Below are positions 12,701 through 25,599 of a stretch of 64,000 nt of DNA, piece by piece; position 1 is the stretch's first letter, and each line of letters opens with the position of its first letter. A model generated the notes under the pieces. It did no database searches and had not been told where the DNA came from. It saw nothing but the letters and a program-made list of their open reading frames with translations. The stretch spans positions 10,066,954-10,130,953 of the forward strand of contig JAAOOA010000060.1 of the NCBI GenBank assembly GCA_012861695.1. The letters run 5' to 3'. The translations under genes and the position numbers were made by a program. Origin of the DNA: Trematomus loennbergii (taxonomy: Eukaryota; Chordata; Actinopteri; Perciformes; Nototheniidae).

Positions 12701-15139
12701 GTGTGAAGAGCAAGAGAGGCATAATACATTAGCATAAATGCAATCTCTGCCAATGATTTGAATCCAATCGGACTGTAAACAATGACCATTGCACAGAAGA
12801 GGAAGTCTTCGCCCAGAAAACGCACTGGCTATTGTAAGTGTCTTTTGAGTCAGTTGCTTTAAAGACATCATCATTTGGAGACATGAAGGAGAGTGATTGA
12901 CAAGAAGGAAACCACAATCTATCTAGGTCAGGGTTAGGGTGTTTGCCTCTTGTTTCATTTTTCTGATAAACCATTGCAACTTAGTGTAAGAGAAGATTCC
13001 TTAAGTCAGGCATAGTAACTCATTATTCCAGTTACACAGCGATCTAAGGTAGTATATCATTAGTTGATATTAGCAAACATAAGAAACCACTATACCTGAC
13101 CAAGAAAAGGTCTTTGCACACCAGGGTCATTTCTTTTTATTGTGTGCTATCAATTTGTACTTCAAAATAGTTTTACGATTATTACACCCATTTTAAAACC
13201 CACTTGTCTAAGAGTAGATTTGGGTTAATGTCAAGTCATGCAGATGTCTTGCATACACATGAAGAGCAGAAAAAGGCACGCAAGGCCAATCAAACTAAAG
13301 TATAATTAATAGAGGCCAAATTGCTTGCCCAGCGTAAGTCTTTGGAAGGGCGTACCTATAATGCTAATTTGACAGACAGGTTTTGGATGGGATTTGGTCC
13401 ACTGAGAGTCGCCCGCTCACCAGTCCAGTCAGTCACCTTCATAGAGTCTGACACCAGACTGCTTTGCTCTAATTCAAACTTCACATCCAATCACTTTTCA
13501 TTTTCTCATAAACCCTGTTAGATCCCGCCTCTCCCTGTAGCCCTATTAAGTGATTGTGTTTTAATTTGGAGCAGCGAATGAGCTATTAGCAGTCGCCCGA
13601 CACCTTACCCATGTAATGCTGTGAAGGAGCAGAGCAGCTGTGACAGTTTATCCTCATTCACTCGGTCAGACACGTGCGCGCACACTTGCTAACGTAATTA
13701 AACACACTTACTTTTGGAATTGGGATTAGCCACGCTGGCTAAAGTCTGCCTCGTCACAGAAATACTGAGAGACGCAGCACAGGGCAAAGGACTGAAGCTT
13801 TTCCTGTCTCTGAGGTTTAAAAACAAGACATGTCCGAACATTCTGATCACATGTTCACAAGGTGGGCAGGAAGGGAAAAACAGACGGCAAACAAATCTAA
13901 ATCTTCTGAATGGAGACACAGATCTGCAGTTAATTGCAGCTGCAAGAATATTATAAGTGTCTGCTTGGAGTTGACTGGCAGCTAGCTGGAAACCTTATCA
14001 GCAAGATAAGAAGTGAGAAATGGGAAGAAGAAAGAGAGAGAGATGAAAGAGAAAGAAAAAAGGGAGTGTAGATGGAAAACAAGAGTTGGAGAAGGAGAAA
14101 AGGACCATGAAGAGGGTAAAATAAAAGATATGCTAATTTCCTCTTATCTGTGAAAGTGGAGATTGTTTTATCTCCTTCACTCATCACCGAGCGACTCTCA
14201 TCACCCAGCAGTTTGACTGGTTGCCAGTCGGCAAACATCAGCTATGATAGAAAATAGCTTGAAAATAAAACCTCACTATTGGCCTCTTTTCTGTTCGTTC
14301 CCTTGTTCACAGTCCCAGTAGACAGTTTTGACTTTTAGCATTTATATTCTCCATCTTCCGCTCTTTCTCCTTAGGCTTGCCCTCTATTTCTCTCTCCCGC
14401 GCAATTTCTTTACCTTCGACGTGTTTTTATGTTGCTTTCATCTGTTTCACTTTTTTGTTCTCTTTCCATGCTGTTTGTGTCTTTCCCATCTCAACTCTCT
14501 TACTTTATATTATCCTCACCTCTTTGTATATCCCCTCTCTCTTTGCTGCACTTGGCTTCTACCGCTCCAATCAAATTCTGATCACATCTTTATATCAAAG
14601 ATGCTCCCTCCAGGAGGCACCAGTTTCATGTGATGAAACTTGCTTATAATCCTTTCAAAGCTGTAAAGCCAAGGCTGAATAATAACACTCCACATTATGA
14701 CCTTCTACCTACACAACACTTCTTTGTCAGTTTCTCTGACTTGGTAAGTACTTACTGTTCTGAGTTTACCAACTACAAGCTGCAGAGGAAAAAAGCAGTA
14801 CAATGAATATTTCCACATAAGATCAGCAGTTCAACATGTTGTTACAGTGAAAAGGACACAATGTCAACATGATGAAATTGCTACTTGTCGGGGTTCAGTG
14901 TATTTTCTATGTTGCAGTTAATACAATCTATGCAGTATCCTTCTCAATGACCCTGTTAAAACTTGGGTATGAAGTTGAACATTTGTTCTATCACTGTTAT
15001 ACAACTAGCAGGTTATATGTGAGGGAGCCTTTCTAAGTAATTTGTATTCATTAGCTTTACATTCATATCTTATCATTCATATTTTTTGAGTCCCTTACTT
15101 TCATTTACAGTGACTCTGCTTCCCATGATGTTGAAGTGC
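9711..15139. other. intergenic, low-complexity patches, no gene recognised
   Basis: A purine-rich tract (10680-10930) and a mixed pyrimidine/purine tract (11380-11690) give long but compositionally biased frames. A G/A-rich run lies at 14020-14110 and pyrimidine runs at 14340-14550. None shows domain content. Confidence 0.5.
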
Positions 15140-15510
15140 CTCCATTAAAAACGTATTTTCGTTGTATTTACTGTCTACTGTTCAATGATGGTTCCTAAAA
15201 CCAAGAAACAAGTTATTGTTTCAGCACTCCCTGTTACCTTGTCTTAAAGTTGTTTTGGTTAGATACCTGAAATAAGGTCTGTGGTTAACACAAGCTTAAG
15301 AGATTTTCTACAGTTTGTTCTACTACATAAAATACATCAGAAAACACCGGGGTGGTAAATGTCTGAAGACTAATGGAGAATACTAAACGTGATAACTCCG
15401 AACGCGAGTACGCTTTAGCTTAGCGGTGGTGACGTCAAGTCATGATCCCTTTATGTTATTTGTTTATGGCCTAATGTTAGCCATTTTACTTCTGGTTGCA
15501 CTTACACTTC
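15140..15510. repeat. interspersed repeat copy A (shared with 54480-54880)
   Basis: CTGAAATAAGGTCTGTGG, ACAAGCTTA, the TTTGTTCT..ACATAAAATA block and TTTAGCTTAGCGGTGGTGACGT occur here in the same order as in sclt1 intron 13. The class of element is not clear. Confidence 0.65.
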
Positions 15511-16834
15511 AAAACACTATAAATGTGGTGTTAATATGTGGGGATTATCCTGCTGAGCATATCTGTTAATTATTAAGTATCTGAATAATCTAAACAATTA
15601 TTTTTCTATTACTGTATGTGTGAATTCAAACAACTCTGAAACAGCAATAAAATATGACACATCTTTGTCTCATTAATGTAGTTACCTTATTATGAATTAA
15701 AGCTCATGACTACTTCCCAACTTGGGAATTGGAGCCATCTAAGGAGCATATCCCCCATTGTCCTTTGGTATGCCTGCTTGTCTTCCACACCTTATAAATG
15801 AATGTATAATATGCTTGCTGGTGTACATCATATCTGGGGCCATCTATACTGTCACAGTAAAGGGATACATTGCAGAGGGTCTCGACATCAGATTCATTAT
15901 CTCTGTATTGCTTTTATCTGGCCCCGTCGCTTTGCTATATTGCAAAATTCTCAACAACATAAGGTCCCACAGGAAGCTTCAAAATGAAGTTGATGCCTGT
16001 GTTTTTGAAAACATTACATTTGCGTCTAATTTCATTTGAAGCACATTGGTTTTCTTGTGTTTCTTCTTCTCTCATCCCTTTCTAAATATGTTGACACATG
16101 GTCATTTATAAACTTTATATAGTTGTGTTTGATTATATGTACATTCATGTTAGCCTATTGGCTGTATATTATTTCGTTTTTAATTTAATCTTTGGTGAAG
16201 GGGGCTCAACTGGTGTGCGGTAAGCTTTGGAGAGATTTTGTCTGTGTGTGTACTGTGTAGGTCGGAATGTTTTATTTGTGTGTTTGTAGTTTTGTCTTGA
16301 GGACCCCTTTAATATGAGATGGTTCATTTCAAGAGGCTTATCCTTTACATTTGCAACAATTTACAATGCTTTCTTTCCTTTACAGTTGCTAACAATTCTT
16401 TACTTTTGGACGGAGCCACAGTAGTTATTTCCCAACAATTAATATGCTATACTTTGTAACGCGTTACACCCAACTCTGTAGGACACTTATGTATGTATAA
16501 CATCTGAAGATGTGTAGTTTTATTCATGTTTTCACATAATTCTACAGGATATTGCTATATTATTTCACATATTGTAGTTCTACACATTAATATCTGATTT
16601 GTAAAACATCACAGACAGAAAAGTATATCCGTCATTTAATGGTAAGCTATTGGAATTCTGATTCCATAGATGTGTCTCCCATCACCCAAAACCCCTGACT
16701 ATTCTCTCAACTCAGTATTTACATTCTTTAATTAAAAGAAAATCAGTAATATATTTCAAAACTACAATTATTTTTCGATCAGCTGTGCACCGTTATGGTG
16801 TAAATATACCAATTGGATCAAATTAAAAGTCAAC
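15511..16834. other. intergenic with one hydrophobic reading frame
   Basis: The frame 15758-16039 (93 codons) is hydrophobic in its middle (two runs that could span a membrane), but it has no family match I recognise and no splice context. The remainder shows nothing definable. Confidence 0.4.
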
Positions 16835-16999
16835 CGACAAAAAGACGTGGTGCAGGCACGAAACACACTACCAATATAAATACATTGCTTTTAAAATCGT
16901 TCTGTGTGACACGAAAAAAAGGGGAAAATTGTGTTGGTGAACACGAATCAATAGATTAAATGTCGTGACTATAACACGAAATGCCGTGAGACTGGGTTG
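16835..16999. mobile_element. solo end of the inverted-repeat element found at 27288-34868
   Basis: The stretch from GACAAAAAGACGTGGTGC to GCCGTGAGACTGGGTTG matches the right arm of the composite at 34716-34868 with few differences. It carries no insertion at the GACGTGG|TGCAGG point, so it shows the empty site for the element at 33658-34715. Confidence 0.8.
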
Positions 17000-18085
17000 A
17001 TATACATCATGCCGACTTGAAATGTTCTCCTTGTTTACTCAACATGTCTCAAAGTCTAACTGTTTTGAGACATTAAACTGTACAAAACATTGCAATACAT
17101 TTATATGGGGTAATAGACTTTAGAGTTTAGTCTTTCTCACGCACACAAAATAATAATACTTTCTGAATGCTGACATCTTGGTGGTGGATTTTCCGAGAGC
17201 AAACATTAAACATGAATTCCCTGTGCAGACTGTGATTGATTGCCTGCTTGTTTGTTGTGCTTGTGTAATGAATGCTATCTTGAAACAAGCATATAGAATT
17301 AACTTGACATGTTTTGTATGTACACGTGAACGCAACCTGTCTACAGCACGTACAGTCAATTTCCATGGAGATTGATTAAAGGCATTCTGCTCATGTAATA
17401 CATAATTAAGTGAAGTAGACAAGACAGGCTGTGGGGAGAAAACACTTAACATCACATCACACTGTATAGCAACTTCCTGAAGCTTAACAGCGCATACGTT
17501 TTTTAAGCCTTTCACTTTTGCACTGAGCCCTTCCTGCTTTAATGTGTTTTAGAATTCACTGCTTCCCTCTCTGTTGAAATTACGTATCAAAATGTTCTAT
17601 CTTCCCTTTCACACCTGTCTCATTTTATCCAGACTACGTTTTACTTCTAACTTCAAATCTGTAGTTTACTTGGCTGATTCAGACTAATCAATTAAGATGC
17701 AATCAACAAATATTGTATATCAGTCTTATTATATGTTAAATGTAATGATTCTCACATTAATGCATTACTAATATAATCCCCCAAAATGTAATGGGTACTT
17801 AAACTTGCTGTTCTTAAAGTACATAGTGAAGCGAATAATGCTCTTATTTTACTTAAGTACACTTTTGAATGCAGAACTTTGACTTCAAACTGAGTATTTA
17901 CACTCTTGTATTACTACATTTAGTCAAATTAAAGATCTGATTAGATCTTGTACCCTTGTTCCTGACCACAATCTAGAAGCCCATATTAAATGTTTCAGTG
18001 TAATTTGTCATACTCTTATGGTAATTACCTTTTGTATATTTATATTCTCATAAACATTTTACATGAATAGTTTTTTGAATATCTT
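17000..18085. other. intergenic, nothing recognised
   Basis: AT-rich. The 17790-17940 part resembles the AAGTAC-rich repeat also seen near 62545-62945. No exon supported. Confidence 0.45.
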
Positions 18086-18089
18086 TTAA

Positions 18090-18241
18090 AGAAAGCCTAT
18101 TGTGCTTTTGGGCTTCTCCCTTTCCTTTAGCACAGGCAGTTCGAGAAAACTGCACTTTTTGAACACTAAAGCATGTAAATGTTACAGTAGAGGGAAAAGA
18201 ATGCATTTATTAAACCTGCAAATTAGCATAATATGTCCTCT
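18090..18241. mobile_element. short TTAA-flanked MITE (deletion copy)
   Basis: TTAA at 18086-18089 and 18242-18245 flank termini AAGCCTATTGTGC and GCATAATATGTCCTCT. The interior keeps only the outer parts of the family seen in full at 19537-20463, including the TTTGAACA.TAAAGCATGTAAA block. Confidence 0.75.
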
Positions 18242-18245
18242 TTAA

Positions 18246-19532
18246 ATTACATTCCTTCCCAAGACATCATAATGAGTTAAATGGAAATAATATACCTACA
18301 ATTATTCATATACTTTACAATTTTCTTGTCTGATGATGAGAGAGAGAGAGGATATTAAAAAAAGGAGAGCACGATTGACAACCAATCATGCAAGTATAGA
18401 GATAAGCACCTACATACAGTTCAGTAGGTGATAATGACAGAACAGTGTATAGCTCTCTATCGCTCTTGAATAATTGCAATGTGAACAAAAGACTGACTGG
18501 ATCAAGTGAAATAGAAATGCCAACCTTGGTTCTCACTCTTTCATTAGAAAAGGCGCCTAGTCTCACATAATATTGTTTCCTGACATGATGGAGCACTGCA
18601 TGGCTCAATAGAATGTCTAAGATCAGGAACTCCTTTGACAACAAATGTGTATATTAATACAATGGTAGTGTGCTGTGAAAGGGAGATGTTACTATTCACA
18701 ATTTATTGGCATCAGGATAACATATAGTCGTTCATAAAATAAATGGTTATTTTCCAGTAATGAGGGGCAATTACGGCATCTTAGTGAAGTTGTCACTGTC
18801 CCTTGTTGCACTGACTGATCTGCTTAGTGATAGCAGAGGAATTAATTGAGTCAGTAGAGATGAATGGCTGTGCACTTTGCAGCATCGAGTGACTTTCAAA
18901 CCATTGATTTGTCCCTTATCTTGGATAATAAGACGATGTAAGTGGAGGGCAGGGTGGCAGTGGTTATCCAGAACAAAGACACCTAATGCTGCCTGTTTCT
19001 TTGGCAATGACAGTTTTGTCATCAAGTATAATTAACATCAGCATAGGTTGCTAGCATTAGGATAGCAGCAGTAGGAATGGTAGAAGAAAAAGCAGTATTT
19101 ATGTTTTATCTTACAAGAGGGATAATTCTTCTTAGAGGCATGCTAAGTAATGGTTTAAAGCATTTTTCACATGACACAAATGGAAAGCATGTGTGAATAT
19201 ACATATAATAATGTTAAACGGCTGAATTTCATTTAGCACGTCCCCACATGCATTATAATTGGGATTTAACACTTCCCGGAGAGCCTTCCTGATATTGGAA
19301 AGTAATGATGTATGTTTGTTTAATCTGAACACTATGAACAGTTGTTGGCTCAACATAATATGTTGAGCTTGGAGCTTCAGTTAATTAATACTTTTGTCAT
19401 TATTGACATTTTAAAACAATAATAATACTTTATAGTAATTATCATATGGAGGATCATGTGTTTGGTCCTATGTGTGGGTGTATATATCCCACTGTAAGCA
19501 GAATATATTGCTAACTACTAAACCCATCACTT
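18246..19532. other. intergenic, nothing recognised
   Basis: Contains a short GA repeat near 18338-18350. No exon or complete repeat identified. Confidence 0.5.
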
Positions 19533-19645
19533 TTAAGGGGCCCTATTATGCTTTTGGGGGGTTTCCCTTTCCTCTAGTAGTTATATAAAATCCCAAAGAT
19601 CCATCCAGAGGGAGTTTCTCTCCAACACACTCCCCCTGTGACATC

Positions 19646-20221
19646 TGTACCCGAATATCCGATTTCGTTATTCGGATATTCTTTTTTTTCCCCTAAATGT
19701 ATGCTATCAATAAAGGCGAATTGCCACATTCTTATACTATATTTATACTTTTTAATTGCACTGTTAAAATGCGGAAATATATACAATCTCAGCTTGGGCT
19801 CCTGACATTGCTTTCACTCACAGCGTCGCGAACGTCATGCTTCACTTCGCTTCACACACCTGAAAACAAAATGCCGAAGACTTCAGCTGTGTGGGACCAT
19901 TTTAAATTGGACGACGATAAGACGAAGGCAGTGTGCCAAATATGCAATATGAAACTGGCCTACCACGGTGGCACAACAACTATGAAGAGTCACCTGAATG
20001 CTATAAGTAGTAGCTTAGCTTAGCTGTTGTCCAGTTGCCATGATGAAGCTGCTTCATCCGTCATTTAAACAGTAACGTTACACATGATAAAAACGTGCAC
20101 TTACTTTGCTTGGAAATATTCGCTGCTGATTATTACCCCGCGCGCGCCGAATATCCGAATATTCGCTGCTGATTACTACCGAATATCCGGAGCCCGAAAA
20201 ATGGTTTTCGGGACAGCCCTA
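19646..20221 (+). mobile_element. hAT element nested in the MITE, 8-bp target duplication GTGACATC
   Basis: GTGACATC flanks it at 19638-19645 and 20222-20229. In uninterrupted sister copies the same site reads GTGACATCACTA once. The right terminus inverted is TAGGGCTGTCCCGAAAAC, and the left terminus is a changed TGTACCCGAATATCCG. The CGAATATCCG repeats near both ends are subterminal. Confidence 0.85.
19871..20023 (+). pseudogene. BED zinc-finger fragment of a hAT transposase
   Basis: A 50-residue open frame, beginning MPKTSAVWDHF, shows the BED finger pattern: aromatic VWDHF, then C-Q-I-C, then H-G and a K-S-H-L-N end. Only this N-terminal DNA-binding part remains; the catalytic dimerisation domain is absent. 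It fits an internally deleted hAT that kept its first coding exon. Confidence 0.75.
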
Positions 20222-20467
20222 GTGACATCACTATACATTCCCCCTTCTTTTAGCTAGCACTTGTATGTGATAGGCCAAGGGTCGGGACATCTCTAAGAGT
20301 TGACCAATCAAAACAGAACGGCCCTGGTTTCAAACAGAGTGTGGAAAGAGGCAGGCAGTATGAGAAAAAATAAAGCACTTTTGAACAATAAAGCATGTAA
20401 ACATGTCACTGTAGAGGCACAAAATACAAATATGAACCTGGAAATTAGCATTATAGGGCCCCTTTAA

Positions 20468-22889
20468 TATTATTTGTGCTCACTCATACTGTGTTGCAGT
20501 GATCGCAATTTTTGGAACAAACCATCTTACTGTCATCGACTGCCAACTCCATCCTCTTCATGGCCCTAGGGGGCGAGAGTGAACAACAACTAACCCAGGA
20601 GCCAAAGCCATTTTAGTTATCTTGCTTCTTCTCATGGTCTGTTTCATTTTAAACCAGAGCATCAGTAGATTAATTCCATACACCATGTTAAAACCCACTA
20701 AAGGCGTGAAAATAATAATAAATCCCCAGTTCTATTATCATCTTAATTGTAAGGGAGCCTGGCGGGACAATTTACTGTGTTTTAACTCTACTTTATTTGG
20801 GAGGTACATACCTGGAGGTTATCTGCAGTCTACAGGGTCCATTTCTTGTGTATATTATTATTGCTTTAATACGTTCCAGCCCTGCTTTTTTTTTCAGGGC
20901 AGAATAAATTATGTTTTCACCTGGGTTGACTTCCTGTTCATTTATAGTACTCTCCGCATAGATCTTTATAGTGAAATAGAATTCTATAATCAGCATAGGG
21001 CCGCAGAAGTCTTCCTTAAATTATGCACTTCATCTCTCTCCTGCATGGTCTGCTCCTTTTCAAGAGTGAGCTGCAGGTGTTGAATTGATGGAATGCATTG
21101 CAAGTCATTTCAGCCTTTTATCTGTTCATAATGCAACACAGGCAGCCATGACACCTAACCCAGATAAATACTATAATTATCACTCCTGCCGCTCACAGCT
21201 CATCTGTCTGCCCATCGTCTGTCGTATCCATCATGCCTACTCAAACACACACACACACACACACATACGTTTTGATGTGTTAGATCTGTATCCATCATGG
21301 CAAGTCAAAATGAGATTTAGTGGCGGGGTAACCGAAACCGTGGGCAAGTCCATATAAAATTGTCTACTGAAGTGGGCCAGATTGTGTTTGGCCAGTCTAC
21401 CCATTCATCTGCGCGAATGCCCTTTTTGCCTCCATCCATTTTATGAGCTGAAGGAGAAGAGGACAGGGCCCAGAAGAAGATTATAGCAGCAAATGTTCAA
21501 GTTTTAGTAATACTTTCTATGAATTCCAAATCTATACTGCATTTTGGGACTATAAAAGTCATCTAAATTGACTGCACTCACATAATGCTTTCTGATCCAC
21601 TATAACATCAGTCATAGACTTATAATGATTTATGTGTCTAATGAATGCTCTTTCACTCATATTGAGGACGTTTCTTTTTGCCTGTAGTGAGTGATATTGT
21701 GAATGGGAGAAATAATGTGACATTTTTTGACTGATGGGGCATATAATTAAACATAATGACTACCTACTGTATATTCACATGCACACACTTCAACAATGCT
21801 ATGCTATGCTATAATAGTCTGTGCAGTATCACTGGCTATTATTAAGAAGTACATTTTGCTGCATGAATAATAATGCATGCTTCAACAAAACTTTTAATTG
21901 TTTGTAGTAAATAAAGTGTGGTGCATTTAAATGCATAATAAACATTTATGATGCACCAAATTATTATTTAAAATGCATAACACTTTACTTAACTCCAACA
22001 ATGAACAATTATGAAAGAGCATTTATTATTATAGATTCATGAATATGTACTTAAATTGACTTAAAACATAAAATAATCACTAAGCATTCTATAAGTCCTT
22101 ATCTGTTGAGGTGTTTAAAGCATAATGTGTGACATTAAAAGCAACCTCTTACACCTAGGTTATAACTCAAATGTGCAATTCTACAGTGTATAAATACTTG
22201 TTATGCAAAATAGTCATTTTATGCTCCATAAAATGTAAAGTTATTTTACTAAGATTATTGGTGCATTTATGTGTTCATCTTTTAAGTGTTGCTCTAGGTA
22301 AAGGTGGGGTTTATTTGAATTACTATATATAGTACTGTGTAGCTTAACCTATGATAAATGATTATGATTTTTGTCAATTTATATTTTGTATACAGTACTG
22401 TACTTGAGTAAATAAACGTAGTCACTGTACATTACACCACTGGTAAAGAGCATCCATAAGAAAATCAGAATGTATTATAAGTCATATATATCCACTACTA
22501 ATGCCCTCGTAATGCACCACATAGTGATCTTCATAGTAGATGGTAAAAATAGAAAGCAAAATCATTTTAACGGAAGAAAATGTTTTGTAGTCTGTGACAC
22601 TGAATGATGTAATTCTTTTTTTGGTTCACTGTATGCGATTAAGTACATTGTTATTTCAACATTTGTCAGTGTTTTAAATGAGGAAGCCTGCAGCTCTTCC
22701 CTCTGCATGAGCAATACGGACAAAACAAGAGCTAATGGAATGAAACGGTGTGCCATGTACAGTACATAGCAGCAGCTATACTAACAAGGTTCTGTGGTAA
22801 TGAGCTGGAGGGGGTGAAGACACATGCATGAGTGGACACACACATACACACACATCGCCTCAACGTGCCCGGACCACTATAAGCATGCT
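20468..22889. other. intergenic, AT-rich, no gene recognised
   Basis: The frame 20622-21083 is 153 codons long, but it is rich in Phe, Tyr and Cys from AT-rich sequence and has no domain. An (AC)n tract lies at 21245-21265. Nothing else definable. Confidence 0.45.
21245..21265. repeat. (AC)n microsatellite
   Basis: About ten perfect AC units. Confidence 0.95.
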
Positions 22890-23480
22890 CTCATTTTGCC
22901 ATTACTCCTTTTTTTTTGTAGTTGGTTTCCATGGCAACGGTGTGATTTATTTCCCAATTAAGAGTTAGTGAACTTGCTCTCTTACGAGCAGTAATATCAG
23001 GCTGCACATAAATTACCTTCCGGCGTAATGCAGTCTATTTGCTTCTTCTTCTTCTTTTTTAAAGCGAGTGAATCTCCCCAAAGTTCTGCGTCAAAAAGTT
23101 GGCCTCTTTGTGAGTTTATTGTACAAGAACAAATATTCCCTATAATAATTGTGTGTCACATCTAATTGGCAATTAATGAGCACGGTAGAAAGATTAAATT
23201 TAGCTGGCTTCACATCCAATAACAACCCCTTTCATCCATCTAGCTTAAAATGAAGATAAACAATGTACGGGTGGATGAGAGAGTCAGCAGGCAGGTGGGA
23301 ATGTAATGGAATCAATTAGGCAAACACTCGTGATTTATATTCTGTGTTGATAACAAAGAAAGCTTAATTTACTTTTCTTTTCCCCTCTTACTGATATCAT
23401 TTGTTCCTAATGTTTATGCGATGATAATGTATGAATCCCATTCCCTGTTGTGACAAATAAATTAAGCAGTAGCGCCTGTC
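22890..23480. other. candidate conserved non-coding regulatory block
   Basis: High-complexity sequence with a perfect X-box (22925-22938), several AATTA/TAATTG homeodomain-type cores (for example around 23165-23180 and 23310-23340) and no open frame or repeat signature. It looks like enhancer DNA by composition only; no alignment was available. Confidence 0.35.
22925..22938 (+). promoter_or_regulatory. RFX X-box motif GTTTCC-AT-GGCAAC
   Basis: Both halves match RYYNYY N1-3 RRNRAC with no mismatch and the site is nearly palindromic. It is intergenic, so an enhancer role would be inference. Confidence 0.5.
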
Positions 23481-24289
23481 TTTATATTTCCGTGTGTGTA
23501 CGTACATAACCGTGTGTATTGTGTACGTGCCTAAATAAAGCAGAAGTAATTGTTTATTACTAACGCTGACTGGAAAACGTTAATGCATATATTAGCAATC
23601 ATTCATAAACATGAAGGCAATTTCTGTATGTATCTGGTTGGAGTAGATTGTGCTTTCTGTTCCTGTTTGTGTCTCTAATTTGTCTTCATGTTGCCCTGAA
23701 AAATATCCATGGATGTCTAGGAAAAAATACCTTTACTTGCTTAAATTTGCAAATGATTGTCAAGCATTCTTCTGTAATGAAACACCTCTGTTCTCCTTTC
23801 TCTCTCTTGCTCACTGTAGTGTTTTTTTGAGGAGTAGAAGAACTCGTCTGGCCCTCATTAATGTCGCTGGCATTCGCTTGGCTCTGCATCTCTTTTTTTC
23901 AACTCCCCAGCCTCTTACAGCTTCATCCCACATTCTACCCGTGCCGCCATCATAGCCGAAACTCTAGCAGGCTTCAACTGCAATTAGTACCTGGGTCATC
24001 ACGCATTCACACACACACTCACACATAAACACCCTAGAAGAGTTTGGGTCCATATTATTTTTTGTGCCCAGCACAACTCTCTCCATCCTTAACCCCTGCA
24101 GCCCTCTCAATAATGATGTACTTGTTGGACAATAATTAGACATACTTAATAAGCATTTGCTTGCTCTGAGGAAACACCGTAATGCCTTTTAACTGTCTTT
24201 ATTTTAAACATATTTATATATACAGTATAAGTGGTTTAATAGAACATAGGTTGGGGATAACGTTGCCTCCAGTTTAACCTTGGATTAAT
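23481..24289. other. intergenic, nothing recognised
   Basis: No supported exon. Frames of about 60-100 codons at 23648-23955 overlap in several phases without domain content. Confidence 0.45.
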
Positions 24290-24640
24290 GGCAACCCTTC
24301 TGTGTTAAAAGGGAAGCCAAAGTGCCTGTAACCTTTGTCTAATGGCCACCAGGGGGTGATTCAACTGTATGCAAAAAGTAGTGCGATTGTACATAGAAGT
24401 CTATGAGAAAATTACTCTACCCTGGCTGAACGGCAACCCTCAGTGTTAAAAGTGAAACCAGAGTGCTCATAAACTTTTCATAATGGCCATCAGGGGGTGA
24501 ATCCACTGAATGCAAAAAGTAGTGCGATTGTATAGAAGTCTATGAGAAAATGACTCTTCCTTTGCTGAATGTCAAACCCTAGAGTGTTCAAAGTGAAGCC
24601 AAAGTGCCTTTAACTTTTCCTAATGGCTTTTAGGGGGTGA
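24290..24640. repeat. tandem array, about 140-bp unit, 2.5 copies, with CTCF-like cores
   Basis: Units begin at about 24290, 24432 and 24571, with shared blocks TGCAAAAAGTAGTGCGATTG, AGAAGTCTATGAGAAAAT and AATGGCCANCAGGGGGTGA. The core lies at 24343-24359, 24484-24500 and, decayed, 24624-24640. A related single copy lies at 46330-46470 in sclt1 intron 6. Confidence 0.85.
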
Positions 24641-25599
24641 ATACTTTTATAAAAGAGAATTTGAAACATTTCAGAGGCCTAAAAAGGTAACTTCTGGTTT
24701 CAAAAATCCACAATGGCAAATAGAGGGTTCAAAATAGCAGTCCATGCAGACTATAGCCTGATTGGCACGTTGGTGATTTAGTACAATACAGTTCCACATG
24801 AAGGCTGATCAAAGTTTGCTTCTGTTTGTGTGATGTGGTATATTGGAAGCCAGCCATACTAGCATTGTGTACTGCACAGTGTTGATAAGTTATATCTCTT
24901 TCTTCAATCTTAAACCGTGTTTGGTGTTGGCCCCCAAAATGCCAATCTATCATTCACGGAATCCCTGAATCTAGACAAAGTCATTACCGCTTCTACTTTT
25001 TCAATATCTCCCTCTTTTCATGTTCAGAGATCACTCCCCTTTTCCCTCCCATTCTATTTTTCATCAAACTTTATCCTTGTGCATACCCTCAAACGCTCTT
25101 TAAACTTCCAGAAATGAGACCCATGGCTCTTGAAAAAAAAAAGGGAACCAGGTCTGGGGTGATCACCAGAAAGTTTCTGACACGCAGAATCACCCCTTAA
25201 GCTGGTGTTGAATGTTTCAGAGCAGGCTGGTCTCTTTTTTCTGACAGGGATAAGACAGCGCTTGTCTGCCGGGGCTTTGGCGGTAGAGGAGAGGCAGCTA
25301 CCTGTTCTGCTCTCCCCTCTCATCTTTTCACACTAATTAGAGAGAACTGAGTTTAAACCTTAGTGGGGACACACATCCTCTGCCTGCGCACAGGTGGGTG
25401 TGGGTAGTCATATTCATCAAAGCGTTTTACGAAGACCCCGATTTTGTTTTAATCTTCCCAGAACCGTATTTTTAGGTCCACAGTTTATTAGTTGAAGGGC
25501 CATGTTGCATTGTGGTTATACAATGTGCAAACTCCATGTGTGCATGTGAATAGTGTGCAGTGTGGTGGCATAGCACCGCAGGCGATTATAAGGAGGGGG
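24641..25599. other. intergenic, nothing recognised
   Basis: No exon or complete repeat supported. Confidence 0.45.

Larger units (their letters stand above)
19537..20463. mobile_element. TTAA-flanked piggyBac-type MITE, interrupted by a hAT
   Basis: The ends GGGGCCCTATTATGC and GCATTATAGGGCCCCT are inverted repeats between TTAA at 19533-19536 and 20464-20467. The family recurs at 18090, 49570, 53796, 56950 and 58628. Its interior carries GTTTCAAACAGAGTGTG.AAAGAGG and AATAAAG.ACTTTTGAACA blocks. A hAT interrupts it at 19646-20221. Confidence 0.85.

Noticed and set aside
15758..16039. 93-codon hydrophobic frame
   Set aside because: Two hydrophobic runs but no recognised family and no promoter or splice evidence.
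20622..21083. 153-codon plus-strand frame
   Set aside because: Biased to Phe, Tyr and Cys as expected from AT-rich DNA, no domain, no splice context. An untested possibility, not supportable.
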